A stretch of DNA of 6,074 nt from CAZXYF01 sp964644705 (GTDB taxonomy: Bacteria; Planctomycetota; Brocadiia; SM23-32). The position numbers were made by a program, and so were the translations under genes. The stretch covers positions 1 to 6,074 of the forward strand of contig CAZXYF010000191.1 of the NCBI GenBank assembly GCA_964644705.1. Reading direction: 5' to 3'. Below the pieces are notes generated by a model, which did not search any database, was not told the DNA's origin, and saw only the letters and a list, made by a program, of their open reading frames with translations. How positions within the stretch are numbered: the first letter of the stretch is position 1; every line of letters begins with the position of its first letter. Positions 1 to 5,322 of this stretch are shown here, in pieces.

Positions 1-88
1 GGTGGAGGCGCTGATTAGCCACTACGTGCGCCTCACGCAAACCCCGCCCTCCATCGGCCCTGCGCCGATGGAGGCACGGACAGACCGA
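1..88 (+). repeat. Double-hairpin repeat, copy 1 (left end truncated)
   Basis: Positions 1-9 read like the right arm of an outer hairpin whose left arm lies outside the window. The conserved core gattagccactacgtgcg is at 13-30. The inner hairpin at 48-74 is perfect: an 11-base-pair stem (CCTCCATCGGC/GCCGATGGAGG) with loop CCTGC. The tail CACGGACAGACCGA is at 75-88. Copies 2 and 3 repeat this order. Confidence 0.85.
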
Positions 89-101
89 GGCGATATCCAT
101 T

Positions 102-893
102 TCACTCAAAAACACTCAGGTTATATTCACCGATCGTGCCGACGTAATAACTGTATTTGAAGACTTCCTGCATCCCAGTATTGTGAGCGAGATTGTTCAT
201 ATAGCTCAAAGCTACCTCCGCTGGTGACTCCGACTGGGGACAACTCATCGACAGGTGCAGATGATCCGGCACAATCCCCACCCGTGACAGCCGGTGATCA
301 TGCTTGTCGGCTGCCTTTTCGATGGTTTCACCCCATCGGGTCAGCACATCGTCCCGCAATTCCTTTTCCCGCCAATCCGTCACAAGAGAAAGGTGAAGAT
401 TGTACCAATACCGGCCATGCGAACTCGCCCTCGCCTCCGAGAGGTCCGTATCATAACTTTTCTGATATTGGCGTAATCGTTTTTGCACACGCGAATCTGC
501 CATCGGATGATGATCCATCTGACCTTCAATGTATTTTTCAACCTCTGCACGAGTCATAGAACCAATCGACCGATAAGCATAATTCCGTCGGAAAGCCTTC
601 GGTCGGCTTTTCCTAATTGTGTGCTGTAATCTCCCTTTCACCGACCAAACGATTTTATCTGGTTGCACGCCAGGTTTTGTACTCACCAGAAATTGAGACA
701 CGTTCGACTTTGTGAGTTTGTGTTCCAATATGCGGACGTCGTCGGATTCAGTCGCTTCTCTGAGAGGTGCCAGCCATTCTCCCTCGTCCACAGTATCTTC
801 CCGCCAGAAAAGGGAGACCGCCCAGTTCAGTTGATAAGCCGGTAATGTGTTTTCTGCGGTGTAAATAGGTTTCATTGTATCGTTCTCTTTCAT
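102..893 (-). CDS. HUH/Y1 (IS200-like, REP-associated type) transposase with two fused domains
   Basis: Predicted single-strand DNA nickase and transposase of the Y1 HUH family, acting on hairpin DNA. The 263 residues contain two similar halves. Half 1 (about 20-130) has the pattern YQLNWAVSLFW, then QFLVSTKP at 67-74, a helix IVWSVKGRLQ at 81-90, YAYRSIGS at 105-112, and the tyrosine helix with Y121 and Q125. Half 2 (about 163-263) repeats it: YWYNLHLSL, then DHLHLSMS at 210-217 with the HUH histidines H211 and H213, a matching helix, and YYVGTIG at 249-255; it then stops before a tyrosine helix. Half 1 therefore lacks the HUH histidines (Q67-F-L) and half 2 lacks the tyrosine. In known IS200/IS605 transposases a Tyr and a Gln four residues later complete the site, as Y121/Q125 would here. 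The first ATG (893) lies against the repeat tail with no clear ribosome site. Met7 (875) has AAAGAGA about 8 bases upstream and may be the true start. Family membership is well supported; activity is inferred. Confidence 0.85.
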   Translation of the reverse strand: MKENDTMKPIYTAENTLPAYQLNWAVSLFWREDTVDEGEWLAPLREATESDDVRILEHKLTKSNVSQFLVSTKPGVQPDKIVWSVKGRLQHTIRKSRPKAFRRNYAYRSIGSMTRAEVEKYIEGQMDHHPMADSRVQKRLRQYQKSYDTDLSEARASSHGRYWYNLHLSLVTDWREKELRDDVLTRWGETIEKAADKHDHRLSRVGIVPDHLHLSMSCPQSESPAEVALSYMNNLAHNTGMQEVFKYSYYVGTIGEYNLSVFE

Positions 894-1004
894 TCGGTTT
901 GTCCGTTGCCTCCATCGGCACAGGACCGATGGAGGGCTGGTTGCGTGGGCAGCCGCACGTAGTGGCTAATCGTCTTGCCCCCCGGCGCAGGGCCGGAGGA
1001 GAAG
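894..1004 (-). repeat. Double-hairpin repeat, copy 2 (inverted)
   Basis: Inverted relative to copies 1 and 3. Read on the minus strand: the outer hairpin spans 974-1004 (13-base arms with three mismatches, loop CCTGC), the conserved 18-base core is at 954-971, the inner hairpin is at 909-935 (10-base-pair stem, loop containing CCTGT), and the tail is at 894-908. The tail ends one base before the first ATG of the transposase, so the repeat forms its immediate upstream region and could influence its expression. Confidence 0.85.
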
Positions 1005-1105
1005 CTCACCTTCAGTCCAGCGTTTGAGCAATGGTGCACCGCGGACTTTGACAGTCTGTTTGTTCCCAACAGACAGGCCGCGTCAGGCACTCAACTTCAC
1101 AATTT
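1005..1105. other. Spacer between repeat copies 2 and 3
   Basis: About 100 bases with no gene that I recognise. A small hairpin is present at 1054-1074 (7-base-pair stem GTCTGTT/AACAGAC, 7-base loop) without a following T-run. The minus strand has a 38-codon open stretch without ATG that runs through the outer hairpin of copy 2 (including NKQTVKVRGAPLLKRW). It may be a worn gene end or simply part of a longer repeat. Confidence 0.4.
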
Positions 1106-1214
1106 GGCCCCCGCCGACCCTGCGTCGGTGGGGCCTCTGATTAGCCACTACGTGCGTTTCACTCAAACCCCGCCCTCCATCCGGCCCTGCGCCGATGGAG
1201 GCACGGGCAGACCG
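1106..1214 (+). repeat. Double-hairpin repeat, copy 3 (complete)
   Basis: A full unit in the same orientation as copy 1, with no transposase on its right side. The outer hairpin is at 1106-1135 (loop CCTGC at 1119-1123, one small internal loop in the stem), the conserved 18-base core at 1139-1156, the inner hairpin at 1174-1201 (same stem as copy 1 but with one extra C in the left arm, loop CCTGC), and the tail at 1202-1214. It starts about 40 bases downstream of the sialidase stop codon, so its hairpins would lie in the 3' end of that transcript and could act as a transcript-end structure, as REP elements often do. Confidence 0.85.
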
Positions 1215-1251
1215 GCTGGTTTGTCAAACATCCGCGACAACACAAAAAATC

Positions 1252-2400
1252 TCACCGAACCCACCCCGGCACTTCACCGTCGCCGGTCTTTTCGCCGTCC
1301 AGCAGCCAGGAGAGGTTGAACCGTGCGATACGCCCACCTTCGTTACGATCCTCCTCCCCGCCCTCAAACTGCAGGTAAATCCACCCCTCACTCGGGGTGT
1401 CCGGTCGCCCGGCATTGAGCGACGAATACGCAAACGGTCCGTCCTGCACCAGGCGCCTGATGGGCCACGTATCGCCGCCATCAAAACTGGCCCACACGGT
1501 TCCGCGTTCTCGCGTATCGCCCGGCGTGTCCGCGTTGCTGTAAACGAGGATGTCACGCCCCTCCACGGGCAGACGCGTCAGTCCCGCGAACATGCCAAAA
1601 TGCCCGTTATAGCAGGCCTTCCTGTCCTCCGCTCCCCGGTAACGCGGTCCGTCGGGCAAGGTCGTCTCCCACTCCAGGTTCTTCCACGTCTCTCCTCCGT
1701 CATAACTCGAGGCAACCGGCCGGTGGAAACTGTAATCACCGGGATCCGTATCGAAGTAGCTTTTCCGTGACGTGAAATAAACGCTCCCGTCGCACAACTC
1801 CACCAGAGCACTCTCCCCCGTGCCGGGTTCGGGGAACGGTTCGCTGCTGAACCATGTTTCTCCCCCATCGTCGCTGTATATTGCGCTGCAGTATCGACGT
1901 GGTTCGGCACCGGGTTTATTGTAAACGCGAACTGGCCGTATAAGCCGCCCGGCCTTGGCTCCATGACGCAGCGTTATACCATGCTCAGCCATATGTCGGG
2001 CCGGCACGAACCCATTTGAATCGGGATGGATGCTCACGTTGATCTGTTCCCAGTGTTTCCCGTCGTCATTGCTCCCAAACACACGCAGCGGTCCCATCTC
2101 CGTTTGCGGGGTGCCCGGCGGATGCTCCTCTTCCGCGAACACGATGATCCTCTCGTTGATCTCATCCACAGTCACACCGCCTCCGTGGAACCCCGGATCC
2201 GCCACTTCAATCTCGGGTCCCCACGTTTTCCCGCCATCTTCGCTCCTGCGGACCTTAAAGCTATAACGTCCCCAGGTGGCAAGCACCGTACCTTCCGTGC
2301 TGACCACGACGTTGGGAAATCGCTCGCCATCGAAAATCTCCTGCATCTCCATGGCCGGTTCGTCCATAAACCCGTCAAGATCACCTTCGTGTTCGTTCAT
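1252..2400 (-). CDS. Sialidase (exo-alpha-sialidase, BNR/Asp-box family)
   Basis: Predicted glycoside hydrolase with a six-bladed sialidase propeller that releases terminal sialic acids. The 382 residues carry five Asp boxes of the form S-x-D-x-G-x-T-W at 53-60, 110-117, 176-183, 232-239 and 305-312 (the second has D-D-G-K-H-W). Other family landmarks are RFPNVVVSTEGTVLATWGR at 27-45, resembling the R-I-P start of sialidases with R27 in the arginine-triad position; GESALVEL with E197, a candidate for the acid paired with the nucleophile; and AYSSL with Y325, the usual nucleophile context. The length suits a single catalytic domain. The start at 2400 is fixed by GAGGAG (2409-2414), 8 bases upstream. 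This site overlaps the stop codon of the upstream URO-D-like fragment, which suggests coupled translation. No signal peptide is visible, so the enzyme would be cytoplasmic unless exported another way. Asp-box proteins also include non-sialidases, so the exact substrate is not certain. Confidence 0.85.
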   Translation of the reverse strand: MNEHEGDLDGFMDEPAMEMQEIFDGERFPNVVVSTEGTVLATWGRYSFKVRRSEDGGKTWGPEIEVADPGFHGGGVTVDEINERIIVFAEEEHPPGTPQTEMGPLRVFGSNDDGKHWEQINVSIHPDSNGFVPARHMAEHGITLRHGAKAGRLIRPVRVYNKPGAEPRRYCSAIYSDDGGETWFSSEPFPEPGTGESALVELCDGSVYFTSRKSYFDTDPGDYSFHRPVASSYDGGETWKNLEWETTLPDGPRYRGAEDRKACYNGHFGMFAGLTRLPVEGRDILVYSNADTPGDTRERGTVWASFDGGDTWPIRRLVQDGPFAYSSLNAGRPDTPSEGWIYLQFEGGEEDRNEGGRIARFNLSWLLDGEKTGDGEVPGWVR

Positions 2401-2412
2401 ACGTCTCGCTCC

Positions 2413-2956
2413 TCAATTAAATGTGTATTTTGTGGACTTCGACAGATCCTGACCAACTTCGCATGCTTCCTCAAAACTATCCGCACGGTAACGCAACACA
2501 ACACCGGTTGGGAAACGATCAAACGCACTTCCCGATTCAACTTCTTCGCGTGAGATGGTCACACCGATCAGGGCAACCTGTTCGTTTGATGTTTTCTCGT
2601 AGATCGCGTCGACATCCAGCAGTTCCGGCTGGCCCAGATCAATCGACTGGATGGACGGCAATTTCAAGAACTCGTCAATGACATGACTGCAATCCCCGCA
2701 GGAATGAATACCTCCCCCTCCACACTCTTGCAGAACTCGCTCGTCGCAAGGTGCAACGTGCTGCCGGTAGGTATCGGGAGATATCAAGATGGATGAATCA
2801 TTCCGGATCAGGATACGGGAAGCTGATCGCCAGCGGTGGACGCGCACAGGGCTTGCAGTCCAGTGACCGGCGATACCGGGTGGCAATCCGTGTCTGCCGG
2901 GCCAGGTCCAGAGACTCCGCCAGAAAATTGAGCAACCTGTGCAATTCTGAATTCAT
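2413..2956 (-). pseudogene. URO-D family (methyltransferase-like) gene, broken: N- and C-termini with the middle missing
   Basis: Relatives of uroporphyrinogen decarboxylase in such clusters are usually 350-400 residues and often resemble corrinoid-dependent methyltransferases such as MtaA. Here a 52-residue N-terminal piece runs from 2956 to a stop at 2798-2800 (MNSELHRLL... ending SFPYPDPE). It has a good ribosome site, GGAAGGG at 2962-2968. A second piece in another frame, about 130 recognisable residues, runs to the stop at 2413-2415. It carries SPDTYRQHVAPCDERVL, a GGGGIHSCGD segment with the H-x-C motif typical of the zinc site, and the end pattern FPTGVVLRYRADSFEEA. Roughly 150-200 residues between the two appear to be missing, and the frame changes near 2790-2830. 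The simplest reading is an internal deletion plus frameshift, leaving a nonfunctional gene; an assembly error could look the same. The stop lies 12 bases before the sialidase ATG, so the two were probably one operon. Confidence 0.7.
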
Positions 2957-3210
2957 ATACGCCCTTCCTGATCACCAGAGTAGTCTCCTATTCGCGTCGC
3001 ATCAAACTGTCCATCCGCCCTGTCCCACCGTTCGAAATATTTGGGGCAATGGTTTCTCAAAAAAGGACCAAAATCCCTTCTCAAACCCAACCGATGATCC
3101 TTCATTCGTTCGGCGTCTCGAAGTGCGACCGCCCTACGAGATACGGCATACGTCTTTTGACCTCCGTATTTCCCGACATCAGGAATAACGTGCGATTCCA
3201 TACATCTCAT
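2953..3210 (-). CDS. Possible small hypothetical protein (85 aa), weakly supported
   Basis: An open frame of 85 residues, basic, with no signal peptide, membrane segment or motif that I recognise. Its last codons (ATATGA) overlap the ATG of the URO-D-like gene in an ATGA arrangement, a common sign of translational coupling. Against it: there is no convincing ribosome site before 3210 or at the inner Met codons, codon choice (TTG, AGA, TTT rich) differs from the surrounding genes, and I recognise no family. It could be a remnant of a lost gene or a chance frame. Confidence 0.2.
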   Translation of the reverse strand: MRCMESHVIPDVGKYGGQKTYAVSRRAVALRDAERMKDHRLGLRRDFGPFLRNHCPKYFERWDRADGQFDATRIGDYSGDQEGRI

Positions 3211-3351
3211 CTGCTTTTGAAAATCTGTGCCACACCACGGTCAAAAGGCACATGCCATATCTCGATATCGGAAGCACAGGAATCCTTAAAAGGATCCACT
3301 ACGAACCTGAGAAAGAGATGCTGGCACGCTCTGACAAGTTTACGATGCACT
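2957..3351. other. Intergenic region, nothing firmly assigned
   Basis: About 395 bases between the second-sulfatase fragment and the URO-D-like gene. Apart from the doubtful 85-residue frame I see no gene. A 26-codon minus-strand stretch (KDSCASDIEIWHVPFDRG onward, to a stop near 3208) could be a worn coding remnant. It also contains a 17-base half of an inverted repeat (3297-3313) and the start of the direct repeat that begins at 3329. No clear promoter was identified. Confidence 0.4.
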
Positions 3352-3411
3352 TTAAGCGAAACGACCTTCGCATGAGGGCAACAGTGTGCTCAGCTCTTCC
3401 ATCTTCTGGGC
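3352..3411 (-). CDS. C-terminal end of a second sulfatase, cut by the assembly gap
   Basis: Nineteen codons ending in TAA (3352-3354) read AQKMEELSTLLPSCEGRFA. The complete sulfatase ends DQMEELSTLLSPGRAGFA, with MEELSTLL identical. The frame is open into the Ns at 3412. This is the tail of a paralogous sulfatase whose body is either hidden in the gap or lost. Nothing about its active site can be read here. Confidence 0.6.
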   Translation of the reverse strand, partial: AQKMEELSTLLPSCEGRFA

Positions 3412-3421
3412 NNNNNNNNNN
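3412..3421. other. Assembly gap (10 Ns)
   Basis: Ten undetermined bases. A short fixed-size run of this kind usually marks a scaffold join, and its true length may differ. It falls between the tail of a sulfatase paralogue and a possible secreted-protein start, which are sites where repeated sulfatase sequence could have broken the assembly. Confidence 0.95.
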
Positions 3422-3548
3422 CCGGATGTTGTTCCCCGCTACATGGCGAATTGGGGTTCACTGTATTTTCCAACGGATCAGGAGTTCTGAGACTGAGAGC
3501 CAAGCCGAAATGCGAGACGATTAACATGGAAATCATGGACTTCACCAT
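3422..3548 (-). CDS. Possible N-terminal signal-peptide segment running into the gap
   Basis: A frame from ATG at 3546-3548 stays open for 42 codons until the Ns. It begins MVKSMISMLIVSHFGLALS, a lysine followed by a hydrophobic stretch like a signal peptide, and ends SGEQHP at the gap. Sulfatases often continue at this point with P-N-V/I-L-F-I, so it may be the start of the second sulfatase whose end is at 3352-3411. There is no clear ribosome site, and the frame could be chance. The link across the gap is inference. Confidence 0.25.
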
Positions 3549-3554
3549 AAGTTC

Positions 3555-3585
3555 AAAAAAGACGTTCTCTGGTTCGTAGTGAACC
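3555..3585 (-). terminator. Weak candidate terminator after the sulfatase
   Basis: On the minus strand, about 25 bases past the sulfatase stop, there is a 5-base-pair hairpin (GGTTC/GAACC at 3571-3585, loop of 5), then ten bases, then six T's (the A-run at 3555-3560). The stem is short and the T-run is not adjacent, so intrinsic termination is uncertain. Confidence 0.25.
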
Positions 3586-3610
3586 CTCTGACAAGTTTAC
3601 AACTGTAATA

Positions 3611-5035
3611 TTAAGCGAAACCCGCTCTGCCCGGCGACAACAGTGTGCTCAGTTCTTCCATCTGGTCGGTATACTCATCCCGCACGGCCAGATTTACCGT
3701 TTCTCCAGGATCCTCTTCGTGATCATACAGCTCACGGGCCGCAATACCTCCTTCGCGCCACCTGCGCCACTCGGTGTAACGGTAGCGATCGGTGCGGACG
3801 GTGTAGCCCATAATCGGGGCCTCTTCCCCGCCGCGCCAGGGTCGGGGAAACTGGCTCAGCGCATGATCCTTGACGGTGGTGGACGGATCGGCCAGGACGG
3901 GCGTCAGACTCATGCCTTCGAGTCCGTCGGGGACGGGCAGATCACAGACGTCCGCCAGCGTGGGATAGATATCCACGAACTCAACCAGTGAGTCGGTTGA
4001 CTCGCCGGCGGTGGGCTGGCCGGGCACGGAGATGATGAGGGGCGCGTTTGTATCCAGCTCGAAATTGGTGGTTTTGCCCCAGAGACCATGTTCGCCCAGA
4101 TGCCAGCCGTGATCGCCCCACAGACAGATAACCGTATTTTCCCGCAATCCAAGCCGTTCCAGTTCATCGATCACCTTCCCGATCTGCGCGTCCGTGTAGC
4201 TCATCGCCGCATAATAACCATGGCGCAGATGCACTTTCTGTTCGGGGGTGAGATCACCCAGTTCGGGAATGTCGGTATAACCCCTCAGCTCGTCCCATTC
4301 ATGCAGAGCCATTTTCGGCACATCCTCCGGCGGCAGCGGATGCTCAATCGTGCCGATGCGGTCCGGATCCTGCATCTCCCAGTATTTGGTGGGGGCAGAG
4401 AACGGCAGATGAGGCCGACGAAACCCAACGGCGCAGAAGAATGGCTCGTCCTGACCGTCCAACGCGCGAAGACGCTCCATCGCCTTGTTGGCCACCCGGC
4501 CATCGATGTAGGCGTCGTCCGGAACATCCGCGCATTCCGCGGCGGCGGCTTTGTTGTGCCCGCTCTCCGGATCGTAGAGGGCCAGATTCTCCTCCCGCAC
4601 GTATTTCCCACCCACTTCAGAAGTAACATCCAGCATCTCGTCCACCGACCAGCTCGGTTTGTCCCGATGCGAACGGGGATCGTGGTAAATCTTGCCGATG
4701 CACTCAGCGTGGTAGCCATGGTTTTTGAAATGCTGCGACAGCGTCACGGCGTCCGGTCGGTGCGTGCGGAAATGCGTCTGCAGATCCCACACCCGAATGC
4801 TGTCCGGACGCAGTCCCGTCATCAACGACGCACGCGAAGGCCCGCAGACGGCCTGCTGGCAGTACGCTCGCTGAAAAACCATACCCTCATCGGCCAGCGA
4901 ATCCATGTGCGGCGTGATCGCGTCAGGGTCGCCGTAACATCCCATCTGTGGACGCAGATCGTCGACGGCTATAAACAGGACGTTCAGTGGATTGTCGTTG
5001 GGCTTATCGTTGGGTGACTTTTTGTGTTCTGCCAT
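3611..5035 (-). CDS. Sulfatase, iduronate-2-sulfatase type
   Basis: Predicted type I formylglycine-dependent sulfatase that hydrolyses sulfate esters on glycans. The 474 residues contain the full core in order: NVLFIAVDDLRPQMGCYG at 18-35 with metal-binding D25 and D26; CGPSR at 64-68, where C64 would be converted to formylglycine and R68 is conserved; GFRRPHLPFSAP at 204-215 with H209; GDHGWHLGEHG at 307-317 with D308 and H309 as metal ligands; and LWGKTTNFE at 318-326 with K321. The G-F-R-x-P-H-L-P-F and G-D-H-G-W-H-L-G-E-H patterns are those of the iduronate-2-sulfatase/choline-sulfatase-like subgroup. The length is normal. The start at 5035 is the only ATG after an in-frame TAG upstream, and its ribosome site is weak (AAAGAAAG). 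The N-terminus MAEHKKSPNDKPND is hydrophilic, with no signal peptide, unusual for a glycan sulfatase. An activating sulfatase-modifying enzyme would be needed but is not in the window. The true substrate cannot be read from sequence. Confidence 0.92.
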   Translation of the reverse strand: MAEHKKSPNDKPNDNPLNVLFIAVDDLRPQMGCYGDPDAITPHMDSLADEGMVFQRAYCQQAVCGPSRASLMTGLRPDSIRVWDLQTHFRTHRPDAVTLSQHFKNHGYHAECIGKIYHDPRSHRDKPSWSVDEMLDVTSEVGGKYVREENLALYDPESGHNKAAAAECADVPDDAYIDGRVANKAMERLRALDGQDEPFFCAVGFRRPHLPFSAPTKYWEMQDPDRIGTIEHPLPPEDVPKMALHEWDELRGYTDIPELGDLTPEQKVHLRHGYYAAMSYTDAQIGKVIDELERLGLRENTVICLWGDHGWHLGEHGLWGKTTNFELDTNAPLIISVPGQPTAGESTDSLVEFVDIYPTLADVCDLPVPDGLEGMSLTPVLADPSTTVKDHALSQFPRPWRGGEEAPIMGYTVRTDRYRYTEWRRWREGGIAARELYDHEEDPGETVNLAVRDEYTDQMEELSTLLSPGRAGFA

Positions 5036-5173
5036 GAATCGTGCTTTCTTTGATGAAGTAAAACCTGGTGAATCCGATACGCCGGTCTATGCATCTCGTT
5101 GTGCGGCTGTAAAAGGGCTAATGGCCCATATACCCGTTACGGTGTTTCGTCGTACGCGTTTCGCGAGTTGTGC

Positions 5174-5251
5174 GTCCACTCAGTCCATCAGGTCCATTTG
5201 GGCCACTGAAATACTGTGGACCGAGTGGACCATGTGGACGCCGTGGACTGG
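5174..5251. repeat. Large hairpin built from 9-base repeats (GTCCAC / GTGGAC)
   Basis: The left arm (5174-5206) is a 9-base-period array GTCCACTCA, GTCCATCAG, GTCCATTTG, GGCCAC. The right arm (5216-5251) is four units GTGGACCGA, GTGGACCAT, GTGGACGCC, GTGGACTGG. The arms are inverted: 24 of 33 aligned positions pair as Watson-Crick and 3 more as G-U, around a 9-base loop (5207-5215). The constant GTCCA/TGGAC blocks pair with each other and the variable triplets mostly do not. The transcript would form a long regularly interrupted stem. It may be a processed or dispersed repeat, a transcript-end structure, or a protein-binding site. Confidence 0.75.
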
Positions 5252-5286
5252 GCAGGTCAGCGTATATGTAACTGGAGGCTTTATCA

Positions 5287-5322
5287 GGCTATACCAATGT
5301 CTAAACGCAACTGGTATATGCC
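5287..5322 (-). terminator. Hairpin downstream of the FAD-enzyme gene, possible terminator
   Basis: GGC-TATACCA (5287-5296) pairs with TGGTATA-T-GCC (5312-5322), a 10-base-pair stem with one bulged T and a 15-base loop. It lies about 22 bases past the stop codon at 5345. No T-run follows on the minus strand, so it may stabilise the 3' end rather than terminate transcription. Confidence 0.35.

Larger units (their letters stand above)
1..1004. mobile_element. REP/RAYT-like unit: Y1 transposase between inverted double-hairpin repeats
   Basis: A transposase gene on the minus strand is enclosed by two copies of the same repeat in opposite orientation (1-88 and 894-1004). Each copy has the order outer hairpin, linker with a conserved 18-base core, inner hairpin, short tail. 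The tails abut the gene: the left tail ends about 14 bases from the stop codon and the right tail reaches the first ATG. This is the layout of REP-associated tyrosine transposases, where palindromic repeats are the DNA substrate of the neighbouring HUH enzyme. The left outer hairpin is cut by the window start, so the true left end is not visible. No target-site duplication is expected for this class and none was seen. That the repeats are the substrate is inferred from position and symmetry. Confidence 0.7.
3297..3581. repeat. Inverted pair of 17-base sequences flanking the assembly gap
   Basis: CACTACGAACCTGAGAA at 3297-3313 matches the reverse complement of TTCTCTGGTTCGTAGTG at 3565-3581 in 16 of 17 positions. 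Each lies just upstream (5-15 bases) of the shared CTCTGACAAGTTTAC sequence, but in opposite orientation. The pair encloses the run of Ns, so the real distance between them is unknown. Confidence 0.55.
3329..3668. repeat. Direct repeat of about 83 bases: two copies of a sulfatase 3' end
   Basis: 3329-3411 and 3586-3668 are diverged copies in the same orientation. They share 15 identical bases at their left ends (3329-3343 and 3586-3600) and further identical runs around ACAGTGTGCTCAG. The right copy is the last codons and downstream flank of the complete sulfatase. The similarity continues past the stop codon, which points to gene duplication including the 3' flank rather than convergence. 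Confidence 0.75.

Noticed and set aside
890..1090. Minus-strand 66-codon frame across repeat copy 2
   Set aside because: It runs through both hairpins of the repeat and overlaps the transposase start; no ribosome site or family likeness.
1..1214. CRISPR array or attachment sites
   Set aside because: Only three repeat copies, in mixed orientation, with unequal spacing and a transposase between them; no spacers of uniform length and no cas genes.
1195..1770. Plus-strand frame of 191 codons opposite the sialidase end
   Set aside because: Antisense to a gene with five Asp boxes; it also starts inside a repeat hairpin. No family features.
3252..3524. Plus-strand 90-codon frame running through the Ns
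   Set aside because: It depends on the arbitrary gap length and runs antisense to the clear sulfatase tail at 3352-3411.
4088..5017. Long plus-strand open frame (309 codons) opposite the sulfatase
   Set aside because: It is antisense to a sulfatase with all catalytic motifs, and its translation is arginine- and histidine-rich with no recognisable motif.
5111..5127. GGGC/GCCC hairpin with four T's on the minus strand as a terminator
   Set aside because: The stem is only four base pairs and it lies about 80 bases upstream of the sulfatase start, where a terminator would block the gene unless a promoter lies downstream.
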